Shown here: in pieces, positions 1 through 10,773 of the stretch
How positions within the stretch are numbered: position 1 is the first letter of the stretch
Layout: every line of letters starts with the position of its first letter
Assembly: GCA_028564925.1 (NCBI GenBank)
Contig: CM053030.1
Location: 409,205,738-409,269,737, forward strand
Direction of reading: 5' to 3'
Length of the DNA stretch: 64,000 nucleotides
Origin: Lithobates sylvaticus
Taxonomy: Eukaryota > Chordata > Amphibia > Anura > Ranidae
Notes under the pieces: generated by a model
What the model was told of the DNA's origin: nothing
Database searches by the model: none
What the model saw: only the letters and a program-made list of their open reading frames with translations
Translations under genes and position numbers: made by a program

Positions 1-429
1 GCCCTTATAGTAAGCTTCGACTGAATCAAGTGGGAGAGATAGCTGTTAATGGTTGCCCTAACCACAGCACCCAATCAGCTAATTAAACCTAATATTACTT
101 TATATATGTTAGACCAAAGTAAAAATAACTGGTTCTTTCTTTTATAGAATGCCAACAATTTACAAAACATTTTATAAACAAATTAAACATTTCAAGCAGG
201 CCGTCTCTTTATTGCAGAAGAAAAATGCAATGCCTCTTCTGCTATAAAATGCAATCCCCTGTAGAATGCACACTGGGCCGCACATCCGAAACACTGCCGA
301 GATGACTGCACTCCTGCACCAGCCAATGAAGGCAGCCAAGGATCAGCACTCAGAAGCCAATGAGAAAATGCCAAAGCTGGAGAGGAACCTCACATGGACC
401 TTTGGAAGAGGTAAGTATGACTGCCTTTA
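1..429. other. Unassigned AT-rich sequence
   Basis: No gene, RNA or recognisable repeat could be supported here. The longest open stretch, about 60 codons on the minus strand near 192-374, has no protein-family signature. Confidence 0.5.
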
Positions 430-645
430 GTTCAGCTTTAGGGAGCTTACACTAAAAGTTCCTACCTGACGTGCACCTATTGGGCCAACCTAGACGGGAG
501 CCAGTTAACCTACTAGTACGTCTTTGAAGTGTGGAAGAACAAAGAAAATATGCAAACCCTTTGCAGGTATTTTCCTGGCTGGGATTCGAACCAAGACCCC
601 TAGAGTTGCAGGGTGGGTCTTAACGCCCAGCTGCTTCAAATAAAC
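430..645 (-). repeat. V-SINE-like tRNA-derived SINE
   Basis: Read on the minus strand, the segment begins with a tRNA-like part containing the B-box-like word GGTTCGAATCCCAGC (about 570-590). Next comes the run TTTGCATATTTTCTTTG, a 'CTTCAAAGACGTACTAGTAG' block and a 'GTAAGCTCCCTAAAG' tail. That order of tRNA head, 'tttgcatgttctcc' core and 'taagctcc' tail is known for vertebrate V-SINEs. A second copy lies at about 32690. The B box alone does not make a tRNA gene, because the cloverleaf is not maintained. Exact ends and target duplications were not resolved. Confidence 0.65.
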
Positions 646-1353
646 ATATACACATGCATCCATGGTTCAAGGTTCTGTGCTGAGATTTCGCTCCCTGTGC
701 ACACTGAACACACCCAGTCAGCGTCGGGCCGTCAGCCCCCTAATCTCTATGCGTCCGGCCCCTAATCTACATGTGGGGGCTGGACACATAGAGTTCTATG
801 GGGTTTTTTTGTGACGCATGTGATTAGAGCCAGAGGCTCTAATTGATTTAAAAAAGGGTGGGCTCAGGGAGCAAAGCACTGCACCCTGAGCCCACCCCCT
901 TGTGACAATAGCAAATCAGCATTTGCTATTGTCTTCCTGCTTCTCCGGATTGGCCAGGAGGAGAAGCCGGGAAAGCCGCTGGGGTAAGTGCAGGGATGGC
1001 GGGCTTGCGAGTGGGGCTGGCGAGCAGGGCTGGCAGTGGGGGGGGGGGTTTGTTTGCTGCCCCCCCCCCCCCCCCCCCCAAAAAAAAATGGAGTACCAGC
1101 CGCCACTGCTCTCAGTACACTTAATGGGCTGTTGGAAGGCTACAGGAAGGGGTAAAGGCAGTATTTGGGTCAGAATAAACTTTTACTGGCCTTTATCTTC
1201 TTGTATGGTGTTTACATGTAGTAAGCTAGTGTCATTTTCCCAGGATGCTTCTCTTAATTAGACCTTGATAGAATGCTTAAGCAATTCATGGATAAGGTAC
1301 AGTTTTGCTTTTCAGAAATTATACTGATGCTATGAGGATGATTTATTAAAGAA
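646..1353. other. Unassigned sequence with G and C homopolymer runs
   Basis: No gene recognised. A run of 11 G at 1038-1048 is followed by 20 C at 1060-1079 and an A run at 1080-1089, which is low-complexity DNA. Such runs are also typical places for assembly length errors. Confidence 0.5.
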
Positions 1354-1462
1354 GGGGAGTGAGTGAGTGAGAATGTAAGGGCAGGGATGGGGGAGAAGAA
1401 AGTTCATGAGAAGCGCATAGGGTGGGACAGCTGGGTACTAGAGGGGGTGGAGGAAAGCAGTC
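1354..1462. repeat. GA-rich flank, left copy of a direct repeat
   Basis: Purine-rich sequence directly left of the Ngaro-like element. The words 'CTGGGTACTAGAGGGGG' and 'GGAAAGCAGT' recur almost unchanged just right of the element at 8945-8977, so the element sits between two related GA-rich segments. Confidence 0.6.
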
Positions 1463-1668
1463 AGAGAGGGCCGGACCGGGATGCAGCACAGCAAAGGTAG
1501 GGCAGGCCTGGCCATGACAGTGTGTCTAGGACACACATTTACAATTTTAAGGGGTGTGGCTTAGCGCAGCGGGCCAATCAGGAGATGGGGGGAGTGGCCA
1601 TATAAAAAGGGAGCGTAGCTAGGACGGACATTCGGCAGGGCAGTAACACATGAGGAGGCAGGTTTTTT
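1463..1668 (+). repeat. Ngaro terminal repeat A1
   Basis: About 205 bp nearly identical to 7645-7849. It begins AGAGAGGGCC and ends in a T run. It includes 'GGCCATATAAAAAGGG', a TATA-like sequence about 70-90 bp before the repeat end, so it probably carries the element's promoter (inference). Confidence 0.85.
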
Positions 1669-1696
1669 ACTCTGCTCCTCGTTTTCTAAATCCAAG

Positions 1697-3787
1697 ATGG
1701 CGGACGTCCGGGACCTCATGGTCCAATTGAGAGCAGCAGCAGTATCCCGGGGACCAGACTGGCTTCAGGAACAAGTCACAGCCGTGCTGGCTGAACAAGG
1801 AAGGCGAGGGGAGACCACGCGGGTGGCGGTGGAGCAGCGATCGATCGACAGGAGCCAGGCGAGCGGCAGGATTTCCAGGCCGCCTGCAAGGTACTCTCCG
1901 GGGGCGAATGCTGGGCCATCCAGGGTCACTAGGAGCCCGAGGGGGGAGTACTCGACCCCCCCGGCAAAAAGGGCGCAGAAGGAACAGACAGGAGGGCCTA
2001 GGCGGACCACACGTCGCGGGGCTCAGGCGGGGGGGGGGCACGGGCCTACAGGGTGCCGCATCCCCAGGTAGCAGAAGAGAGGAGCAGGCTGCAGATCCCC
2101 CTGCAGCTCTGGACGAGCAGAGGGGGAGTAGACGGGACAGAAGGACACAGTCAGCAGCAGCAGCAGCAGCATCCAGGGATATTCACATGGAAGAACCAGC
2201 AGGCCCATCCACTATGCTGACCCCCCCAGCAGCTCTGCACGAGCTGAGGGGCAGAAGTTCAACACCCAGGAGAGGGGCTGCAAAAAAGGGGGGTAATACA
2301 CCCAGGAGGATATCGGCCGCGGCACTCCCAGCAGCTCTGAACGAGCCGAGGGAGGAGGACAGAAGGATTAGTGATTTGACGGCTGCAGCTGGACCATCGG
2401 GCAGCTTGGCACGCAGCACGGCAGGTTGGCGGACGCCACCTGGCGGAGGTAGTCAGGGGTCACGTGGCGGGAGTGGTGCCGGGACCGGCCCAACCGCACA
2501 GGAATGGGTGGAGGAGGGGGGGGGGGGCGGCGGGTGGGAGGGAAGGCACTGGCCAAGTCAGTGGACAGACGGAGGCATGATACGTCCAGGAGTCCCTCCC
2601 CAGAGGGATTGCCGCTTTTGTTCCGACAGGAGGTTGAGAGCAGGTCGGAAGGAGAAATTTCAGAGGAAGAGGAGCTGGAACCCAGTCGTCCACAAGCACC
2701 GGTGGTAATTGGAACAGCAACGGAGCGAGGGGTGCCCGGTCGGCCCGGTAAGTCATGCGACAATTTAGCATTTACAGCTGTATTACAGAACTTAATGGGG
2801 GTTGTATCTGGTGGGGGGGGGGCTGCCCCTCCGGCACCACTGTTGGCAGACACATACCAACCGAGGGCAGGGAGCGGGCCTACAGTGGGGTCCGGCAGTC
2901 AGATACAGGAATTGCTAGAGGGCCTACGGGCGTTGGTGGGACGGATTGAAGGAGGACAGTCGTCCGCAGGGGGGTCAGGTGAAAGCACCGGGGGTACAGC
3001 ACAAGTAGCAGGGCCGGTCGCAGCAGCTACGGCAGTGCCACAGGACACCGTAGCAGGTGAAGTGGCAGAGAAGGTGAGTACAACGGAAAAAGGGGGGACA
3101 GAGGCGACTGTCAGAGCGGACATTGTGCGGTTGGCAGACGCTGCAAAATGTGAGGTGTATGTGTGCTTCGAGGGACCCCTAGGCGCTCACCTGAAGCAGG
3201 AAACGAGAGAGAAGATATGGAAGGGCGAGTATGTATAGATTTTCTCCCTATTGCCCTTAGAAAAATTTAATCTGGACAGGGTAAAAACAGATGATACAAA
3301 GAAGGAGGACGAGGAGAAGCGGAGATACCGTTTGATTCCCAGGACGTTTGCCAATTGGCTGCAAGCGTGCGCCATTTTGGCAGGTGTAATAGGTGAAAAG
3401 AACCCCGAAAACTGTTCGGCGTTATTTTGCTATATGGACGCTATTGGGGAGGCATATAGGGTATACGGGGGCACAGCGTGGCTACGTTACGACGAGCAAT
3501 TCAGGCAGCGCAGGGCGGTGCGTCCCGCACTGCGGTGGGATCACAAAGACATCAGTCTTTGGATGCGACTTATGGCATCGGCAAAAACGCCAGCACAGCC
3601 ATTTCATGGGGGGGCCGGAGGTAGCAACTCCTCGGGATCGCCGGCCAGTAGGAAGTGGGGAGTCTGTTGGCAGTTTAACGAGGGATCATGTAAGTATGGG
3701 GGATCCTGCAAGTTTAAACATGAATGTTCAGGGTGCGGGGGGGCGCATACGCATGCCAAGTGTTTCAAAAACAAACAAAAGGGATGA
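1697..3787 (+). pseudogene. Gag-like region of the Ngaro element (fossil)
   Basis: A G/C-rich coding remnant with low-complexity Gly/Pro/Ala/Arg-rich stretches. It ends in a Cys/His-rich segment with CWQFNEGSC and ECSGCGGAH words (about 3655-3760), like the zinc-binding C-terminus of DIRS/Ngaro Gag-like proteins. The second tyrosine-recombinase element in this window has a matching Cys/His segment near 59100-59210. It is treated as a fossil part of the element; the reading is not continuous. Confidence 0.65.
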
Positions 3788-3829
3788 CTCCGGTGATGGG
3801 GGAAAGGATGCTTCCTTTTCTAAATAGAT

Positions 3830-5371
3830 ACCCGGACAGGGCGGCGGCGTTGTTACTAGAGGAAGGTTTTAAGCACGGTTTTCATATTCCGTGCACATTG
3901 ACAGTCGTCCCTCCTATGGCCAATAATTTGAGATCGGCACTGCAGCACCCGGCAGTGGTATCCGAAAAATTGGCCAAGGAGGTGGCTTTGGGTAGGATGG
4001 CGGGGGCCATTTGAGGTGAAACCAATAGAAGATTTAGTAGTATCCCCGTTGGGGGTGGTCCCTAAGAAAGAACCAAACAAATTTCGTTTGATTCATCATC
4101 TATCGTTTCCCAAAGGGGGATCGGTAAATGATTTCATTGACCCAGAAACCTGTACGGTTTCGTACACGTCTTTTGATGCGGCTGTACGCTGGGTGCGACG
4201 TTATGGAAAAGGGGCATTGATGGCTAAATCGGATGTGGAGTCTGCGTTTAGACTTCTCCCGGTTCACCCGGCCAGTTTCAGGTTGCTGGGTTGCCATTGG
4301 GAGGAACAGTTTTATGTGGATATGTGTTTGCCCATGGGCTGTTCTATATCATGTGCACTGTTTGAAACATTTAGCTCCTTTTTAGAATGGGTGGTCAGGG
4401 ACGTTGCGGGTATTGAATCCGTCATCCATTATTTGGATGACTTTCTCTGCGTGGGCCCTCCTTCTTCCAATGTGTGTGCGATACTGTTGTCCACGTTGCA
4501 ACACATTGCGGAGAGATTTCGGGTGCCTCTGGCAGCTGATAAGACGGAGGGTCCACGGACAGAGCTGAGCTTCTTAGGTATAGTTATTGATTCCATGAAA
4601 ATGGAATGCAGGTTACCTGAAGAGAAGCTCAGGGATTTACAAAAGGAGATCAGGGAGATACATGGGTGCAAGAAAGTGCAGCTGCGTACGTTGCAATCCC
4701 TGTTAGGAAAATTGAATTTTGCATGCAGGATTATTCCCATGGGGCGAATATTTTGCCGTCGGATGTCTTCAGCTACGGCTGAGGTGAAGGCTCCCACGCA
4801 TTACATTAGGCTGCGGAAGGAACATAGGGATGACCTGCAGGTATGGTATCAATTTTTAGCAGAGTTTAACGGAAGGTCGGTGTGGATGTCTGGTCCGGTA
4901 AGTAACTTCGACGTGGAGTTGGTGACAGACGCCGCAGGATCTACTGGGTATGGGGCGTACTTCCAAGGACGGTGGAGTGCGGAACCGTGGCCACGGGCTT
5001 GGGTAGAGGCTGGGTTTTTACGTAACCTGGTGCTCCTGGAACTCTTTCCGGTAGTACTAGCGATGGAACTGTGGGGCGAGTCATGTCGAAATTTGAAATT
5101 ACGTTTGAATTGTGACAACATGGGGGTAGTGCAGGTCATCAATAGCATGTCGGCGGCTTCGCCACCTGTCATTCGGCTGATGCGACAGTTGGTGTTGCGC
5201 TGCTTGCGATTGAATGTGTTTTTATATGCTGTACATATCCCGGGGGTGGAGAACACACTGGCTGACTCTTTGTCTCGGTTCCAGTGGGACAAATTCAGGG
5301 CTCTGGCGCCAGAGGCACAGAAGGTGGGAGTTCCGTGCCCAGCCTGGATATGGGATTTGGCACTAGAATAG
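3830..5371 (+). pseudogene. RT-RNase H region of the Ngaro element (fossil)
   Basis: Encodes a reverse transcriptase palm with the catalytic YLDD word (IHYLDDFLCVGP, about 4420-4460) and the preceding LPMGCSISC block. An RNase H-like part follows (LVTDAAGSTGYGAYFQG near 4920; LNCDNMGVVQVIN near 5105). The block TLQSLLGKLNFACRIIP is typical of DIRS/Ngaro RTs and is closely matched at 59460-59520 in the second element. It lies directly upstream of the recombinase, the usual order for the group. Confidence 0.85.
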
Positions 5372-5389
5372 CGGCAGGATGGATACAGA

Positions 5390-6268
5390 AGTCGGTGAGT
5401 ACGTCCACATGGGCAGGGTACCAGAAGGTGTAGAGAGAGTGGGGAGAACTGATGCAAGAAGCAGGTGTGGGTGAGTATGGGTCATCAGGTCGTCTGTTGG
5501 TGCTATATTTGGTATCCAGGAACATGGAAAGGGGGCGATCGGTATCGGCTATTGAGAAGAAAATGGCGGCTTTGGCCTTTTTGTTCAAATTACAAAAGAA
5601 AGTAGATTGGACAAAGGATTTTTGGGTGAAACAGGCCATTAAGGGTTACAGGAAAGAAAACAGGACTAAGGACACGAGACGGCCGATTACATTCAAAAAT
5701 TTATTGGATTTGGGGATACAGTTGGGATCGGTTTGCAGGGATGGTTATGAGCGTTTATTGTTTAAAACCGCTTTTTCATTGGCGTTTTTTGGGGCATTTC
5801 GTATAGGGGAATTGGTCAGCCCAGCAAAAGGAAGGGCGGGGGCGGTTTACTGCGGGGGCATGTAGTGGTCCTGGAGGACAGGGTGTCCGTGCGGTTGCGG
5901 AAGTCCAAAACGGACCAAAAAGGTGTGGGGGTACAGATATCGCTGTATGCAGTAGAAGGTTGTGCGATGTGCCCGGTAAAAACGGTAAGGGATTTTGTGG
6001 GCATAAGGCCGGGAGGGGATGGCTCCTTTTTGGTACACGAGGATGGAGCTAATTTGTCCAGGTTCCAGTTTGTTGCTGTTTTGCGTAAGTGTTTAAAGGG
6101 GTTGGGGATGGATAGTTCCGCCTACGCCTCACACTCCTTCCGCATCGGGGCGGCCACTGAGGCTGCTAGGTACGGGCTGGATGAGGTGGATGTGCGACGG
6201 ATGGGGAGATGGGAGTCCAGGCGATTCCGCACCTATATTCGGCCTCAGTTAGTGTGGGAAGGTAAAAA

Positions 6269-6272
<4 letters not shown>
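5390..6272 (+). pseudogene. Tyrosine recombinase of the Ngaro element (fossil)
   Basis: The C-terminal catalytic region is clear: SAYASHSFRIGAATEAA (about 6115-6165) supplies the H-x-x-R box, followed by MGRW and the R-x-Y-I-R-P word carrying the candidate nucleophile tyrosine. Upstream, FGAFRIGELVSP (about 5785-5820) fits the first arginine box. Tyrosine recombinases replace the DDE integrase in DIRS-order elements and insert circular DNA without target duplication. An A-rich run follows immediately at about 6270-6303. Confidence 0.8.
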
Positions 6273-6303
<31 letters not shown>

Positions 6304-6316
6304 ATGGGGTGTTAAG

Positions 6317-7006
6317 ATGTTGTTGTTGTGCATATCTGCCTACAAAGGGGTAACCTGGTCAAGGGTCCTGGGGGTGCAAGTCCTTTACACTATGTTTGTC
6401 ATTTCAGACGCAGTGCTCCCACGCCTTATCTGGATTCTTGGACACTCGTATGTGTGTTGGGGCGCACGGAGAGGGGACGCGAGACCAGGTGGGAGGCAGT
6501 TGGGGATTTCAAGAAGGGAGGCAACCATAAGATGGTTGGGTAAACCGGGAATGATGTGGGGCAGGGTAGTCCCAGAGGCTGAGAGGTTTGCGTGGTTGGA
6601 CAGGCCGCCAGCAGTGCTTGTCAACCATGCTGGGGGGAACGATCTGGGTGTCCGCACGGTCAGGGATCTGATCGCGGACATTAAAAATGATTGGATTTAT
6701 CTGCGAACGAAATTCCCAGACACGTTGTTAGTCTGGTCGGACATAGTGGCAAGGACAACATGGCGTACGGCCAGGTCCGTTTATCGGATCAACAAAGCCA
6801 GAATTAGGGTGAATAAGGTGGTTGGGAGGTTTGTGACATGGCATGGGGGGTTGGTGGTACGTCACAGGGATCTAGAGAAGAATGTGGGCCTCTATTTGAG
6901 GAGGGACGGGGTCCATTTAACTGATGTGGGCATCGACCTGTGGTCGTTGGGTCTGCAGGAGGGGATTCAGTCGGCCCTGCGGGTGTGGAGGTGCCTGCAA
7001 GGATGA
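6317..7006 (+). CDS. SGNH/GDSL-hydrolase-like protein of the Ngaro element
   Basis: An open reading frame of 229 codons. Residues 39-46 (WILGHSYV) match block I of SGNH hydrolases with a serine nucleophile candidate at 44. Residues 105-111 (AGGNDLG) match the G-x-N-D block, and residues 196-202 (RDGVHLT) match the D-x-x-H block supplying the catalytic Asp/His. The family cleaves ester or acyl groups; the substrate here is unknown. A hydrolase of this fold is known as an extra gene in some Ngaro elements, so it is an element gene rather than a host esterase. The first ~30 residues align to nothing recognisable, so the true start may be downstream. Confidence 0.75.
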   Translation: MLLLCISAYKGVTWSRVLGVQVLYTMFVISDAVLPRLIWILGHSYVCWGARRGDARPGGRQLGISRREATIRWLGKPGMMWGRVVPEAERFAWLDRPPAVLVNHAGGNDLGVRTVRDLIADIKNDWIYLRTKFPDTLLVWSDIVARTTWRTARSVYRINKARIRVNKVVGRFVTWHGGLVVRHRDLEKNVGLYLRRDGVHLTDVGIDLWSLGLQEGIQSALRVWRCLQG

Positions 7007-7026
7007 GGTGTCAACCTTTTAGGCTA

Positions 7027-7644
7027 TGGCGTGTTTGTTCGTTGGTCAGTGACGGAGCAGTTATGTAGGTGGTAAGTGTGTGTGGTGGGCTCATCATTAG
7101 ATGGCCCCTCCGGTTCGTGGGGGGCTCATCATTAGATGGCCCCTCCGGTTCGTGGGGGGCTCATCATTAGATGGCCCCTCCGGTTCGTGGGGGGCTCATC
7201 AGTAGATGGCCCCTCCTGGTAGTACATCAAATTATATATTTGATGATTACTCGTGCACTGCGGGATAGGTGTTTGTCTCCGGGCGGCACAGATGGAGGCC
7301 AGTTGGTTATGTTGTATCCCGCAGTGCCCCCGGTGGTGTTATATATATATACAGTTACAGTAGTTATATATATGTTTTATAGTACTTAGCTCCGTCACTG
7401 ACCAATCAACAGGGTGTAACTGATTGTTTACAGTTCTTGATGTTTGTTTACTGGTTATGTGTTGATATGTTATTTATCACTATGGTTATTTATGTGTGTT
7501 TCAGTTATTGGAGTTAGGTTTTTAATAAAAGGCTGTTGCGGCCATTTACTCCATAAAAGAAGGTGTGGTCTATTATTTAAGTTAAAGTAAGGGGAAGTAT
7601 TTGGCTGTATCAGCTGGTGGGTAACATCTAGGCTACACTAGTCA
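7027..7644 (+). repeat. Ngaro repeat B1 with internal minisatellite
   Basis: A 3' repeat block closely repeated from 7951. It holds about four copies of a ~33-bp unit 'GGGGCTCATCATTAGATGGC...' (7087-7215), an AT-rich 'TATATATA' stretch, and a polyadenylation-type signal in 'TTTAATAAAAGGCTG' near 7520. It ends GGCTACACTAGTCA at the junction with A2. Confidence 0.8.
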
Positions 7645-7849
7645 AGAGAGGGCCGGACCGGGATGCAGCACAGCAAAGGTAGGGCAGGCCTGGCCATGAC
7701 AGTGTGTCTAGGACACACATTTACAATTTTAAGGGGTGTGGCTTAGCGCAGCGGGCCAATCAGGAGACGGGGGGAGTGGCCATATAAAAAGGGGGCGTGG
7801 CTAGGACGGACATTCGGCGGGCAGTAACACATGAGGAGGCAGGTTTTTT
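7645..7849 (+). repeat. Ngaro repeat A2
   Basis: The internal second copy of A1, preceded by ...CTAGTCA. A1 is preceded by ...GCAGTCA, so the same short TCA core precedes both copies, in keeping with recombinase-mediated joining. Confidence 0.8.
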
Positions 7850-7950
7850 CCCACCCACCCTCCCTAATATAAGGCATTGTTTTGGAGGTTTTAATGTTTT
7901 TGTTGTCGTTTCAGGAATCGGAAGCAGAGGGTTCATCATATGAAAAGGGG

Positions 7951-8852
7951 TGGCGTGTTTGTTCGTTGGTCAGTGACGGAGCAGTTATGTAGGTGGTAAG
8001 TGTGTGTGGGGGGCTCATCATTAGATGGCCCCTCCGGTTCGTGGGGGGCTCATCATTAGATGGCCCCTCCGGTTTGTGGGGGGCTCATCAGTAGATGGCC
8101 CCTCCTGGTAGTACATCAAATTATATATTTGATGATTACTCGTGCACTGCGGGATAGGTGTTTGTCTCCGGGCGGCACAGATGGAGGCCAGTTGGTTATG
8201 TTGTATCCCGCAGTGCCCCCGGTGGTGTTATATATATATACAGTTACAGTAGTTATATATATGTTTTATAGTACTTAGCTCCGTCACTGACCAATCAACA
8301 GGGTGTAACTGATTGTTTACAGTTCTTGATGTTTGTTTACTGGTTATGTGTTGATATGTTATTTATCACTATGGTTATTTATGTGTGTTTCAGTTATTGG
8401 AGTTAGGTTTTTAATAAAAGGCTGTTGCGGCCATTTACTCCATAAAAGAAGGTGTGGTCTATTATTTAAGTTAAAGTAAGGGGAAGTATTTGGCTGTATC
8501 AGGAATCGGAAGCAGAGGGTTCATCATATGAAAAGGGGTGGCGTGTTTGTGTGTCTATTTATTTAAGTTAATTAGATGGCCCCTCCGGTTTGTGGGGGGC
8601 TCATCAGTAGATGGCCCCTCCTGGTAGTACATCAAATTATATATTTGTATTTGGCTGTATCAGCTGGTGGGTAACATCTAGGCTACACTAGTCATTTTTA
8701 TGTGTGTTTCAGTTATTGGAGTTATGTTTTTAATAAAAGGCTGTTGCGGCCATTTACTCCATAAAAGAAGGTGTGGTCTATTATTTAAGTTAAAGTAAGG
8801 GGAAGTATTTGGCTGTATCAGCTGGTGGGTAACATCTAGGCTACACTAGTCA
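7951..8852 (+). repeat. Ngaro repeat B2, expanded by partial re-duplications
   Basis: Repeats B1 from 'TGGCGTGTTTG' through the AATAAA-containing tail, then adds two further partial copies (about 8505-8690 and 8690-8852). Each again passes through 'GGCCCCTCC' or 'AATAAAAGGCTG' words. The final end is GGCTACACTAGTCA at 8852, the same end as B1. B2 has about three 33-bp minisatellite units against four in B1. Confidence 0.75.
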
Positions 8853-9559
8853 AGGAAGAAAGAAAGAAAGAGGAGGAAAAAAAAGGGGAGGGCGAGGAAA
8901 GCGGGTAGGGTAGGTATGGGGAAGCAGGAAGTGCATGAGAAACAGGCTGGGTACTAGAGGGGGTGGAGGGAAGCAGTGGATGAGAGGCAGGGGGCATCTC
9001 AAAAATGGAACAGCTTTTATATTGTATTTATATCATTTTTTTTTAAACAGATTTACACTACATCTAGTTTACTTTGCATCATTTTTTGGGAACATTTGGA
9101 GAACCAAAGGGATTAGGCTTATTTACCTTTCTGTGATGTGAAGGATATTAAAATTGATGAGTGTATTCTCATTGTGTAACATGAGAGCACTGATCTGGGA
9201 GAAAGTTCAGCACGGAGTTCCAACGACATTTAACAATACAAAAAAAAGATTTTGAAAGGTAATACATTGTCATGTAATACTCAAGTTTTTGCTGCAATTC
9301 GTTTCCCGATTGTCGCATTTAATACCCAAAAGAAACTTATATTATTTATTGCTGGCCATTGTAATTTTGCTTGTGGGCATGTGAAGCCCACAAGCATTTA
9401 TTTCCGGAATACAGTGCCGCTGAGCGACCAGAATGCACCGCCCCATTCTCATGCATGCGCAATAATGCGCCCTAGCGGCGCTGTAAAGTATACAGGTTGG
9501 TATAACAACGGGCGGCGTCGTCGGAAGTGCCCACCCCGTTGTTATGGCAGCCTAGCCCT
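8853..9559. other. GA-rich flank and unassigned sequence with a hairpin
   Basis: 8853-8990 is purine-rich and repeats the left flank words of the Ngaro element. No gene follows. A short hairpin has perfect 10-bp arms GCTTGTGGGC (9369-9378) and GCCCACAAGC (9386-9395). Confidence 0.5.
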
Positions 9560-9707
9560 TGGGGGGAATTGACATAAGGAGCCTAGGTGATGAAGGAGGA
9601 AGATTTCAAGGGACCACATAGCAACAGGCATAAAAAAAAATTTCTTTGTATTATTTCATGCACATTAATGAAATTCTTTTTTTTTTTTGGGTGGAACTCC
9701 ACTTTAA
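9560..9707. mobile_element. Fragment of a T2/Kolobok-like TTAA MITE
   Basis: Shares 'CATAGCAACAGGCAT' and the terminal 'GGTGGAACTCCACTTTAA' with the complete copy at 43939-44382, so this is its 3' end. The outer TTAA is at 9704-9707. Confidence 0.7.
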
Positions 9708-10310
9708 GGACCGGAAGGTTTTGCCCCCTTAATGACCAGGCCATTTTTTGCAATACAGCACTGCGTCGATTTAACTGACAATTGCACGGTCGTGCAACGT
9801 TGTACCCAAACAAAATTGATGTCCTTTTTTTCCCACAAATAGCGCTTTCATTTGGTGGTATTTGATCACCCCTCTTGCGCTATAAACAAAAAAAAGCTAA
9901 TTTTTTAAAAAAAAAAACTACTAAATACTTTTTGCTATAATAATAAATATCCCCCCAAAAAATGTCTTCATCAGTTTAAGCCAATATGTATTCTTCTACA
10001 TATTTTTGGTAAAAATTGCAATAAGCATATATTGATTGGTTTGCACAAAAGTTAAAGCATCTACAAAATAGTGGATAGATTTATGGCATTTAGAATTTTT
10101 TTTACTAGTAATGGCAGCGATCTGCGACATTGAGGCGGACAGATCAAACATTTTTGGGACCATTGACATTTATACAGCGATCAGTGCAATAAAAATGCAC
10201 TGATTACCGTGTAAATGTCACTGGCAGGGAAGGGGTTAACACAATGGGGGCGATCAAGGGGTTAAATGTGTTCCCTGGAAGGTGTTTCTAACTGTGGGGG
10301 ATGGGACGGA
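9708..10310 (+). repeat. Dispersed repeat, same family as 63363-64000
   Basis: Long collinear similarity to the last 640 bp of the window: 'GCACTGCGTCG', 'CGGTCGTGC', 'ACCCAAACAAAATTG', 'TTTGGTGGTATTTGATCACC', 'AATAAATATCCCCC', 'TTGATTGGTTTG' and 'GGCAGGGAAGGGGTTAA' in the same order. It begins directly after a MITE end. No coding potential is visible. The superfamily is not identified, though dispersal and non-coding content suggest a non-autonomous DNA element. Confidence 0.7.
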
Positions 10311-10773
10311 CTCCAAGCTAACAAACTGACCCTAGACTGCGCTGCTCACTGTTAACTCTTTCCTGTGAAGACTGGAAATTTAGTGCTGGTTTAAAAAATG
10401 TAACAAACAGTTTACTGGTGAATGTTTACTTCATTGTGCTCACCATGTTAAGCTACAAAAAAACTTGAGGGCTCAATTCTGCTTTTATATCTAACATATA
10501 GGGGGGTATGATGATATAAGCGCTGCAGATTGTGTTATATGATTTGTGAGTTGCTTTATGAACAGTAGCTGCTGATTTCATTTATAGGAGAGGAGAGCAT
10601 TTAAGATGCTATATTAAATATGACTATTATGTATAAGCTAAAATTTCTAACTGAGGCTCCAAAGTTCAGAGGACATCTGCTGTATTTATTTCACTTACTC
10701 AGGGTCAGGATCCCCTATATAGCCCATGCTACTGGAGGGGGACAATCAAGGCAACCACAAAGGCACCTGGGAA

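Larger units (their letters stand above)
1463..8852 (+). mobile_element. Ngaro-like tyrosine-recombinase retroelement (fossil)
   Basis: A fossil DIRS-order element. In order it shows a 5' repeat A1 (1463-1668), a gag-like region, RT-RNase H, tyrosine recombinase, an SGNH-hydrolase region, repeat B1 (7027-7644), repeat A2 (7645-7849) and an expanded B2 (7951-8852). This A1...B1-A2-B2 split-direct-repeat plan and the tyrosine recombinase in place of an integrase are hallmarks of Ngaro-type elements. An accompanying hydrolase gene is also known in the group. It is broken in a handful of places (estimate three to five) but structurally nearly complete. A1 and A2 differ at only about four of 205 positions, suggesting a fairly recent insertion. 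No target duplication is apparent, as expected for recombinase-mediated insertion. Confidence 0.85.

Noticed and set aside
570-610. tRNA gene on the minus strand suggested by GGTTCGAATCCC
   Set aside because: Only the B-box arm fits; no full cloverleaf is visible and the flanks are V-SINE sequence.
1038-1089. G run followed by C run as a functional quadruplex or hairpin
   Set aside because: It may fold, but it is a simple homopolymer tract with no nearby gene or promoter to give it a role, and run lengths are unreliable.
6317-7006. SGNH hydrolase as a captured host gene
   Set aside because: It sits at a fixed place within a Ngaro-like element and such hydrolases are known in the group, so an element gene is the simpler reading.
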